From: Cavia porcellus
Lineage: Eukaryota > Chordata > Mammalia > Rodentia > Caviidae
DNA length: 64,000 nucleotides
Assembly: GCF_034190915.1 (NCBI RefSeq)
Contig: NW_026947705.1
Span: 124,001-188,000, forward strand
Direction: 5' to 3'
Shown one piece after another: positions 11,501 to 25,453 of this stretch. The first letter of the stretch is position 1. Each line of letters starts with the position of its first letter. Under the pieces are notes generated by a model that had not been told where the DNA came from, did not search any database, and saw nothing but the letters and a program-made list of their open reading frames with translations. The translations under genes were made by a program, and so were the position numbers.

Positions 11501-13129
11501 AGTGAGAAAAACATCACCGGGTGGTGCGCATTGTATGGGTGTGTGTTACATTACATTCACTAGTAGGAGTGAGAAAAACATCGCGGGGTGGTGCGCATTG
11601 TATGGGTGTGTGTTACACTACATTCACTAGTAGGAGTGAGAAAAACATCACGGGGTGGTGCGCATTGTATGGGTGTATGTGACATTACATTCACTAGTAG
11701 GAGTGAGAAAAACATCACGGGGTGGTGCGCATTGTATGGGTGTGTGTTACATTACATTCACTAGTAGGAGTGAGAAAAACATCACGGGGTGGTGCGCATT
11801 GTATGGGTGTGTTTTACATTAGATTCACGTGTAGGAGTGAGAAAAACATCACGGGGTGGTGCGCATTGTATGGGTGTGTGTTACATTAGATTCACTAGTA
11901 GGAGTGAAAAAAACATCACGGGGTGGTGCGCATTGTATGGGTGTGTGTTACATTAGATTCACTAGTAGGAGTGAGAAAAACATCACGGGGTGGTGCGCAT
12001 TGTATGGGTGTGTGTTACATTAGATTCACTAGTAGGAGTGAGAAAAACATCACGGGGTGGTGCGCATTGTATGGGTGTGTGTTACATTACATTCACTAGT
12101 AGGAGTGAGAAAAACATCACCGGGTGGTGCGCATTGTATGGGTGTGTGTTACATTGCATTCACTAGTAGGAGTGAGAAAAACATCACGGGGTGGTGCGCA
12201 TTGTATGGGTGTGTGTTACATTACATTCACTAGTAGGAGTGAGAAAAACATCACGGGGTGGTGCGCATTGTATGGGTGTGTGTTACAATACATTCACTAG
12301 TAGGAGTGAGAAAAACATCACGGGGTGGTGCGCATTGTATGGGTGTGTGTTACATTACATTCACTAGTAGGAGTGAGAAAAACATCACGGGGTGGTGCGC
12401 ATTGTATGGGTGTGTGTTACATTAGATTCACGTGTAGGAGTGAGAAAAACATCACGGGGTGGTGCGCATTGTATGGGTGTGTGTTACATTACATTCACTA
12501 GTAGGAGTGAGAAAAACATCACGGGGTGGTGCGCATTGTATGGGTGTGTGTTACATTACATTCACTAGTAGGAGTGAGAAAAACATCACGGGGTGGTGCG
12601 CATTGTATGGGTGTGTGTTACATTAGATTCACGTGTAGGAGTGAGAAAAACATCACGGGGTGGTGCGCATTGTATAGGTGTGTGTTACATTAGATTCACT
12701 ATTAGGAGTGAGAAAAACATCACGGGGTGGTGCGCATTGTATGGGTGTGTGTTACATTAGATTCACTAGTAGGAGTGAGAAAAACATCACGGGGTGGTGC
12801 GCATTGTATGGGTGTGTGTTACATTACATTCACTAGTAGGAGTGAGAAAAACATCACGGGGTGGTGCGCATTGTATGGGTGTGTGTTACATTACATTCAC
12901 TAGTAGGAGTGAGAAAAACATCACGGGGTGGAGCGCATTGTATGGGTGTGTGTTACATTAGATTCACTAGTAGGAGTGAGAAAAACATCACGGGTGGTGC
13001 GCATTGTATGGGTGTGTGTTACATTACATTCACTAGTAGGAGTGAGAAAAACATCACGGGGTGGTGCGCATTGTATGGGTGTGTGTTACATTACATTCAC
13101 TAGTAGGAGTGAGAAAAACATCACCGGGT
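8508..13129 (+). repeat. HOR family I, copy 3 (fullest form, 69 of 70 monomers)
   Basis: This copy carries both blocks that are missing singly in the other copies: the seven-monomer block at 9848-10316 and the six-monomer block at 12059-12460. From marker to marker (8239 to 12928) the period is 4689 bp, or 70 x 67 minus 1, which I take as the complete HOR. The expected last monomer, an AGATTCACGTG type at 13130-13196, is replaced by a monomer preceded by ACCGGGT and carrying ATTGCATT. Regular HOR order breaks at this point. Confidence 0.87.
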
Positions 13130-16100
13130 GGTGCGCATTGTATGGGTGTGTGTTACATTGCATTCACTAGTAGGAGTGAGAAAAACATCACGGGGTGGTG
13201 CGCATTGTATGGGTGTGTGTTACATTAGATTCACTAAAAGGAGTGAGAAAAACATCACGCGGTGGTGCGCATTGTATGGGTGTGTGTTACATTACATTCA
13301 CTAGTAGGAGTGAGAAAAACATCACCGGGTGGTGCGCATTGTATGGGTGTGTGTTACATTACATTCACTAGTAGGAGTGAGAAAAACATCACGGGGTGGT
13401 GCACATTGTATGGGTGTGTGTTACATTAAATTCACTAGTAGGAGTGAGAAAAACATCACGGGGAGGTGCGCATTGTATGAGTGTGTGTTACATTACATTC
13501 ACTAGTAGGAGTGAGAAAAACATCACGTGGTGGTGCGCATTGTATGGGTGTGTGTTACATTACATTCACTAGTAAGAGTGAGAAAAACATCACGCGGTGG
13601 TGCGCATTGTATGGGTGTGTGTTACATTACATTCACTAGTAGGAGTGAGAAAAACATCACGGGGTGGTGCGCATTGTATGGGTGTGTGTTACATTACATT
13701 CACTAGTAGGAGTGAGAAAAACATCACCGGGTGGTGCGCATTGTATGGGTGTGTGTTACATTGCATTCACTAGTAGGAGTGAGAAAAACATCACGGGGTG
13801 GTGCGCATTGTATGGGTGTGTGTTACATTACATTCACTAGTAGGAGTGAGAAAAACATCACGGGGTGGTGCGCATTGTATGGGTGTGTGTTACAATACAT
13901 TCACTAGTAGGAGTGAGAAAAACATCACGGGGTGGTGCGCATTGTATGGGTGTGTGTTACATTACATTCACTAGTAGGAGTGAGAAAAACATCACGGGGT
14001 GGTGCGCATTGTATGGGTGTGTGTTACATTAGATTCACGTGTAGGAGTGAGAAAAACATCACCGGGTGGTGCGCATTGTATGGGTGTGTGTTACATTAGA
14101 TTCAATAGTAGGAGTGAGAAAAACATCACGGGGTGGTGCGCATTGTATGGGTGTGTGTTACATTAGATTCACTAGTAGTAGTGAGAAAAACATCACGGGG
14201 TGGTGCGCATTGTATGGGTTTGTGTTACATTACATTCACTAGTAGGAGTGAGAAAAACATCACGGGGTGGTGCGCATTGTATGGGTGTGTGTTACATTAC
14301 ATTCACTAGTAGGAGTGAGAAAAACATCACGGGGTTGTGCGCATTGTATGGGTGTGTGTTACATTACATTCACTAGTAGGAGTGAGAAAAACATCACGGG
14401 GTGGTGCGCATTGTATGGGTGTGTGTTACATTACCTTCACTAGTAGGAGTGAGAAAAACATCACCGGGTGGTGCGCATTGTATGGGTGTGTGTTACATTA
14501 CATTCACTAGTAGGAGTGAGAAAAACATCACGGGTTGGTGCGCATTGTATGGGTGTGTGTTACATTACATTCACTAGTAGGAGTGAGAAAAACATCACGG
14601 GGTGGTGCGCATTGTATGGGTGTGTGTTACATTACATTCACTAGTAGGAGTGAGAAAAACATCACGGGGTGGTGCGCATTGTATGGGTGTGTGTTACATT
14701 ACATTCACTAGTAGGAGTGAGAAAAACATCACCGGGTGGTGCGCATTGTATGGGTGTGTGTTACATTACATTCACTAGTAGGAGTCAGAAAAACATCACG
14801 GGGTGGTTCGCATTGTATGGGTGTGTGTTACATTAGATTCACGTGTAGGAGTGAGAAAAACATCACGGGGTGGTGCGCATTGTATAGGTGTGTGTTACAT
14901 TAGATTCACTATTAGGAGTGAGAAAAACATCACGGGGTGGTGCGCATTGTATGGGTGTGTGTTACATTAGATTCACTAGTAGGAGTGAGAAAAACATCAC
15001 GGGGTGGTGGGCATTGTATGGGTGTGTGTTACATTACATTCACTAGTAGGAGTGAGAAAAACATCACGGGGTGGTGCGCATTGTATGGGTGTGTGTTACA
15101 TTACATTCACTAGTAGGAGTGAGAAAAACATCACGGGGTGGAGCGCATTGTATGGGTGTGTGTTACATTACATTCACTAGTAGGAGTGAGAAAAACATCA
15201 CCGGGTGGTGCGCATTGTATGGGTGTGTGTTACATTACATTCACTAGTAGGAGTGAGAAAAACATCACGGGGTGGTGCGCATTGTATGGGTGTGTGTTAC
15301 ATTACATTCACTAGTAGGAGTGAGAAAAACATCACCGGGTGGTGCGCATTGTATGGGTGTGTGTTACATTGCATTCACTAGTAGGAGTGAGAAAAACATC
15401 ACGGGGTGGTGCGCATTGTATGGGTGTGTGTTATGTTACATTCACTAGTAGGAGTGAGAAAAACATCACGGGGTGGTGCGCATTGTATGGGTGTGTGTTA
15501 CATTACATTCACTAGTAGGAGTGAGAAAAACATCACGGGGTGGTGCGCATTGTATGAGTGTGTGTTACATTACATTCACTAGTAGGAGTGAGAAAAACAT
15601 CACGGGGTGGTGCGCATTGTAAGGGTGTGTGTTACATTAGATTCACGTGTAGGAGTGAGAAAAACATCACGGGGTGGTGCGCATTGTATAGGTGTGTGTT
15701 ACATTAGATTCACTAGTAGGAGTGAGAAAAACATCACCGGGTGGTGCGCATTGTATGGGTGTGTGTTACATTAGATTCACTAGTAGGAGTGAGAAAAACA
15801 TCACGGGGTGGTGCGCATTGTATGGGTGTGTGTTACATTACATTCACTAGTAGGAGTGAGAAAAACATCACGGTGTGGTGCGCATTGTATGGGTGTGTGT
15901 TACATTACATTCACTAGTAGGAGTGAGAAAAACATCACGGGGTTGTGCGCATTTTATGGGTGTGTGTTACATTACATTCACTAGTAGGAGTGAGAAAAAC
16001 ATCACGGGGTGGTGCGCATTGTATGGGTGTGTGTTACATTACATTCACTAGTAGGAGTGAGAAAAACATCACCGGGTGGTGCGCATTGTATGGGTGTGTG

Positions 16101-16613
16101 TTACATTACATTCACTAGTAGGAGTGAGAAAAACATCACGGGGTGGTGCGCATTGTATGGGTGTGTGTTACACTACATTCACTAGTAGGAGTGAGAAAAA
16201 CATCATGGGGTGGTGCGCATTGTATGGGTGTGTGTGACATTACCTTCACTAGTAGGAGTGAGAAAAACATCACGGGGTGGTGCGCATTGTATGGGTGTGT
16301 GTTACATTACATTCACTAGTAGGAGTGAGAAAAACATCACGGGGTGGTGCGCATTGTATGGGTGTGTGTTACATTAGATTCACGTGTAGGAGTGAGAAAA
16401 ACATCACGAGGTGGTGCGCATTGTATGGGTGTGTGTTACATTAGATTCACTAGTAGGAGTGAAAAAAACATCACGGGGTGGTGCGCATTGTATGGGTGTG
16501 TGTTACATTAGATTCACTAGTAGGAGTGAGAAAAACATCACGGGGTGGTGCGCATTGTATGGGTGTGTGTTACATTACATTCACTAGTAGGAGTGAGAAA
16601 AACATCACGGGGT
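13130..16613 (+). repeat. Condensed, diverged derivatives of HOR family I
   Basis: Marker monomers of family I reappear in the right order but with gaps. From 13731 the order is ATTGCATT, consensus, ACAATAC, consensus, AGATTCACGTG, AGATTCAATAG, AGATTCACTAG, then a TTGTGCGC monomer, as at 5160-5900. The GAGTCAG marker (near 14783), the GTATAGG/CTATTAG monomer (near 14885) and the GAGCGC monomer (near 15140) follow as in the tail of the unit. A second shortened unit runs from about 15340 through GTGTGG, TTGTGCGC, ACACTAC and GTGACATTACC to a GTGAAAAAAAC monomer near 16470. Private substitutions are more frequent than at 1-13129, so this part is older or less homogenised. Confidence 0.72.
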
Positions 16614-19600
16614 GGTGCGCATTGTATGGGAGTGTGTTACATTACATTCACTAGTAGGAGTGAGAAAAACATCACGGGGTGGTGCGCATTTCATGGGTGT
16701 GTCTTACATTACATTCACTAGAAGGGTGAGAAAAACATCACGGGGTGGTGCGCATTGTATGGGTGTGTGTTACATTACATTCACTAGTAGGAGTGAGAAA
16801 AACATCACGGGGTGGTGCGCATTGTATGGGTGTGTGTTACAATACATTCACTAGTAGGAGTGAGAAAAACATCACGGGGTGGTGCGCATTGTATGGGTGT
16901 GTGTTACATTAGATTCAATAGTAGGAGTGAGAAACACATCACGGGGTGGTGCGCATTGTATGGGTGTGTGTTACATTAGATTCACTAGTAGGAGTGAGAA
17001 AAACATCACGGGGTGGTGCGCATTGTATGGGTGTGTGTTACATTACATTCACTAGTAGGAGTGAGAAAAACATCACGGGGTGGTGCGCATTGTATGGGTG
17101 TGTGTTACATTACATTCACTAGTAGGAGTGAGAAAAACATCACGGGGTTGTGCGCATTGTATGGCTGTGTGTTACATTACATTCACTAGTAGGAGTGAGA
17201 AAAACATCACGGGGTGGTGCGCATTGTATGGGTGTGTGTTACATTACATTCACTAGTAGGAGTGAGAAAAACATCACCGGGTGGTGCGCATTGTATGGGT
17301 GTGTGTTACATTACATTCACTAGTAGGAGTGAGAAAAACATCACGGGTTGGTGCGCATTGTATGGGTGTGTGTTACATTACATTCACTAGTAGGAGTGAG
17401 AAAAACATCACCGGGTGGTGCGCATTGTATGGGTGTGTGTTACATTACATTCACTAGTAGGAGTGAGAAAAACATCACGGGTTGGTGCGCATTGTATGGG
17501 TGTGTGTTACATTACATTCACTAGTAGGAGTGAGAAAAACATCACGGGGTGGTGCGCATTGTATGGGTGTGTGTTACATTACATTCACTAGTAGGAGTGA
17601 GAAAAACATCACGGGGTGGTGTGCATTGTATGGGTGTGTGTTACATTACATTCTCTAGTAGGAGTGAGAAAAACATCACGGGGTGGTGCGCATTGTATGG
17701 GTGTGTGTTACATTACATTCACTAGTAGGAGTGAGAAAAACATCACGGGGTGGTGCGCATTGTACGGGTGTGTGTTACATTACATTCACTAGTAGGAGTG
17801 AGAAAAACATCACGGGGTGGTGCGCATTGTACGGGTGTGTGTTACACTACATTCACTAGTAGGAGTGAGAAAAACATCACGGGGTGATGCGCATTGTACG
17901 GGTGTGTGTTACATTACATTCACTAGTAGGAGTGAGAAAAACATCACGGGGTGGTGCGCATTGTATGGGTGTGTGTTACATTACATTCACTAGTAGGAGT
18001 GAGAAAAACATCACGGGGTGGTGCGCATTTCATGGGTGTGTGTTACATTACATTCACTAGAAGGGTGAGAAAAACATCACGGGGTGGTGCGCATTGTATG
18101 GGTGTGTGTTACACTACATTCACTAGTAGGAGTGAGAAAAACATCACGGGGTGGTGCGCATTGTATGGGTGTGTGTTACACTACATTCACTAGTAGGAGT
18201 GAGAAAAACATCACGGGGTGGTGCGCATTGTATGGGTGTGTGTTACATTACATTCAATAGTAGGAGTGAGAAAAACATCACGGGGTGGTGCGCATTGTAT
18301 GGGTGTGTCTTACATTACATTCACTAGTAGGAGTGAGAAAAACATCACGGGGTGGTGCGCATTGTATGGGTGTGTGTTACATTACATTCACTAGTAGGAG
18401 TGAGAAAAACATCACGGGGTGGTGCGCATTGTATGGGTGTGTGTTACATTACATTCACTAGTAGGAGTGAGAAAAACATCACGGTGTGGTGCGCATTTTA
18501 TGGGTGTGTGTTACATTACATTCACTAGTAGGAGTGAGAAAAACATCACGGGGTGGTGCCCATTGTATGGGTGTGTGTTACATTACATTCACTAGTAGGA
18601 GTGAGAAAAACATCACCGGGTGGTGCGCATTGTATGGGTGTGTGTTACATTACATTCACTAGTAGGAGTGAGAAAAACATCACGGGGTGGTGCGCATTGT
18701 ATGGGTGTGTGTTACACTACATTCACTAGTAGGAGTGAGAAAAACATCACGGGGCGGTGCGCATTGTATGGGTGTGTGTGACATTACATTCACTAGTAGG
18801 AGTGAGAAAAACATCATGGGGTGGTGCGCATTGTATGGGTGTGTGTTACATTACATTCACTAGTAGGAGTGAGAAAAACATCACGGGGTGGTGCGCATTG
18901 TATGGGTGTGTGTTACATTAGATTCACGTGTAGGAGTGAGAAAAACATCACGGGGTGGTGCGCATTGTATGGGTGTGTGTTACATTAGATTCACTAGTAG
19001 GAGTGAAAAAAACATCACGGGGTGGTGCGCATTGTATGGGTGTGTGTTACATTAGATTCACTAGTAGGAGTGAGAAAAACATCACGGGGTGGTGCGCATT
19101 GTATGGGTGTGTGTTACATTAGATTCACTAGTAGGAGTGAGAAAAACATCACGGGGTGGTGCGCATTGTATGGGTGTGTGTTACATTACATTCACTAGTA
19201 GGAGTGAGAAAAACATCACCGGGTGGTGCGCATTGTATGGGTGTGTGTTACATTGCATTCACTAGTAGGAGTGAGAAAAACATCACGGGTTGGTGCGCAT
19301 TGTATGGGTGTGTGTTACATTACATTCACTAGTAGGAGTGAGAAAAACATCACGGGGTGGTGCGCATTGTATGGGTGTGTGTTACATTACATTCACTAGT
19401 AGGAGTGAGAAAAACATCACGGGGTGGTGCGCATTGTATGGGTGTGTGTTACATTACATTCACTAGTAGGAGTGAGAAAAACATCACGGGGTGGTGCGCA
19501 TTGTATGGGTGTGTGTTACATTACATTCACTAGTAGGAGTGAGAAAAACATCACGGGGTGGTGCGCATTGTATGGGTGTGTGTTACATTACATTCACTAG

Positions 19601-20361
19601 TAGGAGTGAGAAAAACATCACGGGGTGGTGCGCATTGTATGGGTGTGTGTTACATTACATTCACTAGTAGGAGTGAGAAAAACATCACGGGGTGGTGCGC
19701 ATTGTATGGGTGTGTGTTACACTACATTCACTAGTAGGAGTGAGAAAAACATCACGGGGTGGTGCGCATTGTATGGGTGTGTGTTACATTACATTCACTA
19801 GTAGGAGTGAGAAAAACATCACGGGGTGGTGCGCATTGTATGGGTGTGTGTTACACTACATTCACTAGTAGGAGTGAGAAAAACATCACGGGGTGGTGCG
19901 CATTGTATGGGTGTGTGTTACACTACATTCACTAGTAGGAGTGAGAAAAACATCACGGGGTGGTGCGCATTGTATGGGTGTGTGTTACATTACATTCAAT
20001 AGTAGGAGTGAGAAAAACATCACGGGGTGGTGCGCATTGTATGGGTGTGTCTTACATTACATTCACTAGTAGGAGTGAGAAAAACATCACGGGGTGGTGC
20101 GCATTGTATGGGTGTGTGTTACATTACATTCACTAGTAGGAGTGAGAAAAACATCACGGGGTAGTGCGCATTGTATGGGTGTGTGTTACATTACATTCAC
20201 TAGTAGGAGTGAGAAAAACATCAGGGGGTGGTGCGCATTGTATGGGTGTGTTACATTACATTCACTAGTAGGAGTGAGAAAAACATCACGGGGTGGTGCG
20301 CATTGTATGGGTGTGTGTTACATTACATTCACTAGTAGGAGTGAGAAAAACATCACGGGGT
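16614..20361 (+). repeat. Irregular block with 20- and 26-monomer duplications
   Basis: The monomer pair made of a leading monomer and a 66-bp TTTCATGGG monomer occurs at 16614 and again at 17953. That spacing is 1339 bp, or 20 monomers minus 1 bp. A pair of monomers, one with ATTCAATAG followed by one with GTCTTACATT, occurs near 18250 and again near 19992, a spacing of 1742 bp or 26 monomers. Between them, 18480-19260 follows the family I order: ACCGGG, ACACTAC, GTGACATTAC, AGATTCACGTG, then GTGAAAAAAAC near 19006. A shortened monomer near 20241-20260 has lost one GT step (GGGTGTGTTAC). Confidence 0.7.
16681..16746 (+). repeat. 66-bp monomer variant with TTTCATGGG and AGAAGGGTGAG, first of 13
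   Basis: This monomer differs from the consensus by TTTCAT in place of TTGTAT, GTCTTAC in place of GTGTTAC, and AGAAGGGTGAG in place of AGTAGGAGTGAG, which removes one base. I count 13 copies, starting at 16681, 18020, 30479, 31215, 32353, 35367, 50808, 51879, 55895, 58172, 60448, 61452 and 63662. The copy at 18020 has GTGTTAC and looks ancestral or converted; the copy at 51879 has GGGTTAG. It is never tandem with itself but travels inside larger HORs. Confidence 0.88.
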
Positions 20362-23300
20362 GATGCGCATTGTATGGATGTGTGTTACATTACATCCACT
20401 AGTAGGAGTGAGAAAAACATCACGCGGTGGTACGCATTGTATGGGTGTGTGTTACATCACATTCACTAGTAGGAGTGAGAAAAACATCACGGGGTGGTAC
20501 GCATTGTATGGGTGTGTGTTACATTACATTCACTAGTAGGAGTGAGAAAAACATCACGGGGTGGTGCGCATTGTATGGGTGTGTGTTACATTAGATTCAC
20601 GTGTAGGAGTGAGAAAAACATCACGGGGTGGTGCGCATTGTATGGGTGTGTGTTACATTACATACACTAGTAGGAGTGAGAAAAACATCACGGGGTGGTG
20701 CGCATTGTATGGGTGTGTGTTACATTACATTCACTAGTAGGAGTGAGAAAAACATCACGGGGTGGTGCGCATTGTATGGGTGTGTGTTACATTACATTCA
20801 CTAGTAGGAGTGAGAAAAGCATCACGGGGTGGTGCGCATTGTATGGGTGTGTGTTACATTACATTCACTAGTAGGAGTGAGAAAAACATCACCGGGTGGT
20901 GCGCATTGTATAGGTGTGTGTTACACTACATTCACTAGTAGGAGTGAGAAAAACATCACGGGGTGGTGCGCATTGTATGGGTGTGTGTTACACTACATTC
21001 ACTAGTAGGAGTGAGAAAAACATCACGGGGTGGTGCGCAATGTATGGGTGTGTGTGACATTACATTCACTAGTAGGAGTGAGAAAAACATCACGGGGTGG
21101 TGCGCATTGTATGGGTGTGTGTTACATTAGATTCACGTGTAGGAGTGAGAAAAACATCACGGGGTGGTGCGCATTGTATGGGTGTGTGTTACATTAGATT
21201 CACTAGTAGGAGTGAGAAAAATATCACGGGGTGGTGCGCATTGTATGGGTGTGTGTTACATTAGATTCACTAATAGGAGTGAGAAAAACATCACGGGGTG
21301 GTGCGCATTGTATGGGTGTGTGTTACATTAGATTCACTAGTAGGAGTGAGAAAAACATCACGGGGTGGTGCGCATTGTATGGGTGTGTGTTACATTACAT
21401 TCACTAGTAGGAGTGAGAAAAACATCACCGGGTGGTGCGCATTGTATGGGTGTGTGTTACATTGCATTCACTAGTAGGAGTGAGAAAAACATCACGGGGT
21501 GGTGCGCATTGTATGGGTGTGTGTTACGTTACATTCACTAGTAGGAGTGAGAAAAACATCACGGGGTGGTGCGCATTGTATGGGTGTGTGTTACATTACA
21601 TTCACTAGTAGGAGTGAGAAAAACATCACGGGGTGGTACGCATTGTATGGGTGTGTGTTACATTACATTCACTAGTAGGAGTGAGAAAAACATCACGGGG
21701 TGGTGCGCATTGTATGGGTGTGTGTTACATTAGATTCACGTGTAGGAGTGAGAAAAACATCACGGGGTGGTGCGCATTGTATGGGTGTGTGTTACATTAG
21801 ATTCACTAGTAGGAGTGAGAAAAACATCACGGGGTGGTGCGCATTGTATGGGTGTGTGTTACATTAGATTCACTAGTAGGAGTGAGAAAAACATCACGGG
21901 GTGGTGCGCATTGTATGGGTGTGTGTTACATTAGATTCACTACTAGGAGTGAGAAAAACATCACGGGGTGGTGCGCATTGTATGGGTGTGTGTTACATTA
22001 GATTCACTAGTAGGAGTGAGAAAAACATCACGGGGTGGTGCGCATTGTATGGGTGTGTGTTACATTAGATTCACTAGTAGGAGTGAGAAAAACATCACGG
22101 GGTTGTGCGCATTGTATGGGTGTGTGTCACATTAGATTCACTAGTAGGAGTGAGAAAAACATCACGGGGTGGTGCGCATTGTATGGGTGTGTGTTACATT
22201 ACATTCACTAGTAGGAGTGAGAAAAACATCACGGGGTGGTGCGCATTTTATGGGTGTGTGTTACATTACATTCACTAGTAGGAGTGAGAAAAACATCACC
22301 GGGTGGTGCGCATTGTATGGGTGTGTGTTACATTGCATTCACTAGTAGGAGTGAGAAAAACATCACGGGGTGGTGCGCATTGTATGGGTGTGTGTTACAT
22401 TAGATTCACTAGTAGGAGTGAGTTAAACATCACGGGGTGGTGCGCATTGTATGGGTGTGTGTTACGTTACATTCACTAGTAGCAGTGAGAAAAACATCAC
22501 GGGGTGGTGCGCATTGTATGGGTGTGTGTTACATTACATTCACTAGTAGGAGTGAGAAAAACATCACGGGGTGGTACGCATTGTATGGGTTTGTGTTACA
22601 TTACATTCACTAGTAGGAGTGAGAAAAACATCACGGGGTGGTGCGCATTGTATGGGTGTGTGTTACATTAGATTCACGTGTAGGAGTGAGAAAAACATCA
22701 CGGGGTGGTGCGCATTGTATGGGTGTGTGTTACATTAGATTCACTAGTAGGAGTGAGAAAAACATCACGGGGTGGTGCGCATTGTATGGGTGTGTGTTAC
22801 ATTAGATTCACTAGTAGGAGTGAGAAAAACATCACGGGGTGGTGCGCATTGTATGGGTGTGTGTTACATTAGATTCACTAGTAGGAGTGAGAAAAACATC
22901 ACGGGGTGGTGCGCATTGTATGGGTGTGTGTTACATTAGATTCAATAGTAGGAGTGAGAAAAACATCACGGGGTGGTGCGCATTGTATGGGTGTGTGTTA
23001 CATTAGATTCACTAGTAGGAGTGAGAAAAACATCACGGGGTTGTGCGCATTGTATGGGTGTGTGTCACATTAGATTCACTAGTAGGAGTGAGAAAAACAT
23101 CACGGGGTGGTGCGCATTGTATGGGTGTGTGTTACATTACATTCACCAGTAGGAGTGAGAAAAACATCACGGGGTGGTGCGCATTTTATGGGTGTGTGTT
23201 ACATTACATTCACTAGTAGGAGTGAGAAAAACATCACCGGGTGGTGCGCATTGTATGGGTGTGTGTTACATTGCATTCACTAGTAGGAGTGAGAAAAACA

Positions 23301-25453
23301 TCACGGGGTGGTGCGCATTGTATGGGTGTGTGTTACATTAGATTCACTAGTAGGAGTGAGAAAAACATCACGCGGTGGTGCGCATTGTATGGGTGTGTGT
23401 TACATTACATTCACTAGTAGGAGTGAGAAAAACATCACGGGGTGGTGCGCATTGTATGGGTGTGTGTTACATTACCTTCACTAGTAGGAGTGAGAAAAAC
23501 ATCACGGGGTGGTGCGCATTGTATGGGTGTGTGTTACATTACGTTCACTAGTAGGAGTGAGAAAAACATCACGGGGTGGTGCGCATTATATGGGTGTGTG
23601 TTACATTACGTTCACTAGTAGGAGTGAGAAAAACATCACGGGGTGGTGCGCATTGTATGGGTGTGTGTTACATTACGTTCACTAGTAGGAGTGAGAAAAA
23701 CATCACGGGGTGGTGCGCATTGTATGGGGGTGTGTTACGTTGCATTCACTAGTAGGAGTGAGAAAAACATCACGGGGTGGTGCGCATTGTATGGGTGTGT
23801 GTTTCGTTACATTCACTAGTAGGAGTGAGAAAAACATCACGGGGTGGTGCGCATTGTATGGGTGTGTGTTACATTACATTCACTAGTAGGAGTGAGAAAA
23901 ACATCACGGGTTGGTGGGCATTGTATGGGTGTGTGTTACATTAGATTCACTAGTAGGAGTGAGAAAAACATCACGGGGTGGTGCGCATTGTATGGGTGTG
24001 TGTTACATTAGATTCACGTGTAGGAGTGAGAAAAACATCACGGGGAGGTGCGCAATGTATGGGTGTGTGTTACATTAGATTCACTAGTAGGAGTGAGAAA
24101 AACATCACGGGGTGGTGGGCATTGTATGGGTGTGTGTTACATTAGATTCACTAGTACGAGTGAGAAAAACATCACGGGGTGGTGCGCATTGTATGGGTGT
24201 GTGTTACATTACATTCACTAGTAGGAGTGAGAAAAACATCACGGGGTGGTGCGCATTGTATGGGTGTGTGTTACATTACATTCACTAGTAGGAGTGAGAA
24301 AAACATCACGGGGTTGTGCGCATTGTATGGGTGTGTGTTACATTACATTCACTAGTAGGAGTGAGAAAAACATCACGGGGTGGTGCGCATTGTATGGGTG
24401 TGTGTTACATTACATTCACTAGTAGGAGTGAGAAAAACATCACGGGGTGGTGCGCATTGTATGGGTGTGTGTTACATTACATTCACTAGTAGGAGTGAGA
24501 AAAACATCACGGGGTGGTGCGCATTGTATGGGTGTGTGTTACATTACATTCACTAGTAGGAGTGAGAAAAACATCAAGGGGTGGTGCGCATTGTATGGGT
24601 GTGTGTTACATTAGATTCACGTGTAGGAGTGAGAAAAACATCACGGGGTGGTGCGCATTGTATGGGTGTGTGTTACATTAGATTCACTAGTAGGAGTGAG
24701 AAAAACATCACGGGGTGGTGCGCATTGTATGGGTGTGTGTTACATTAGATTCACTAATAGGAGTGAGAAAAACATCACGGGGTGGTGCGCATTGTATGGG
24801 TGTGTGTTACATTAGATTCACTAGTAGGAGTGAGAAAAACATCACGGGGTGGTGCGCATTGTATGGGTGTGTGTTACATTACATTCACTAGTAGGAGTGA
24901 GAAAAACATCACCGGGTGGTGCGCATTGTATGGGTGTGTGTTACATTGCATTCACTAGTAGGAGTGAGAAAAACATCACGGGGTGGTGCGCATTGTATGG
25001 GTGTGTGTTACGTTACATTCACTAGTAGGAGTGAGAAAAACATCACGGGGTGGTGCGCATTGTATGGGTGTGTGTTACATTACATTCACTAGTAGGAGTG
25101 AGAAAAACATCACGGGGTGGTACGCATTGTATGGGTGTGTGTTACATTACATTCACTAGTAGGAGTGAGAAAAACATCACGGGGTGGTGCGCATTGTATG
25201 GGTGTGTGTTACATTAGATTCACGTGTAGGAGTGAGAAAAACATCACGGGGTGGTGCGCATTGTATGGGTGTGTGTTACATTACATTCACTAGTAGGAGT
25301 GAGAAAAACATCACGGGGTGGTGCGCATTGTATGGGTGTGTGTTACATTAGATTCACGTGTAGGAGTGAGAAAAACATCACGGGGTGGTGCGCATTGTAT
25401 GGGTGTGTGTTACATTAGATTCACTAGTAGGAGTGAGAAAAACATCACGGGGT
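20362..25453 (+). repeat. Irregular block rich in AGATTC monomers, with a 14-monomer tandem duplication
   Basis: A TTGTGCGC monomer carrying GTCACATTAG starts at 22104 and again at 23042. The 938-bp spacing is exactly 14 monomers, and the order between them is largely shared with 21431-22103. The second copy gained an AGATTC monomer with GAGTTAAAC near 22422. The CTAATAG monomer near 21271 recurs near 24755, 3484 bp or 52 monomers later, with the same neighbours (AGATTCACGTG before; ATTGCATT, ACGTTAC and GGTACGC after). A short run of ACGTTC monomers lies at 23540-23700. Confidence 0.72.
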
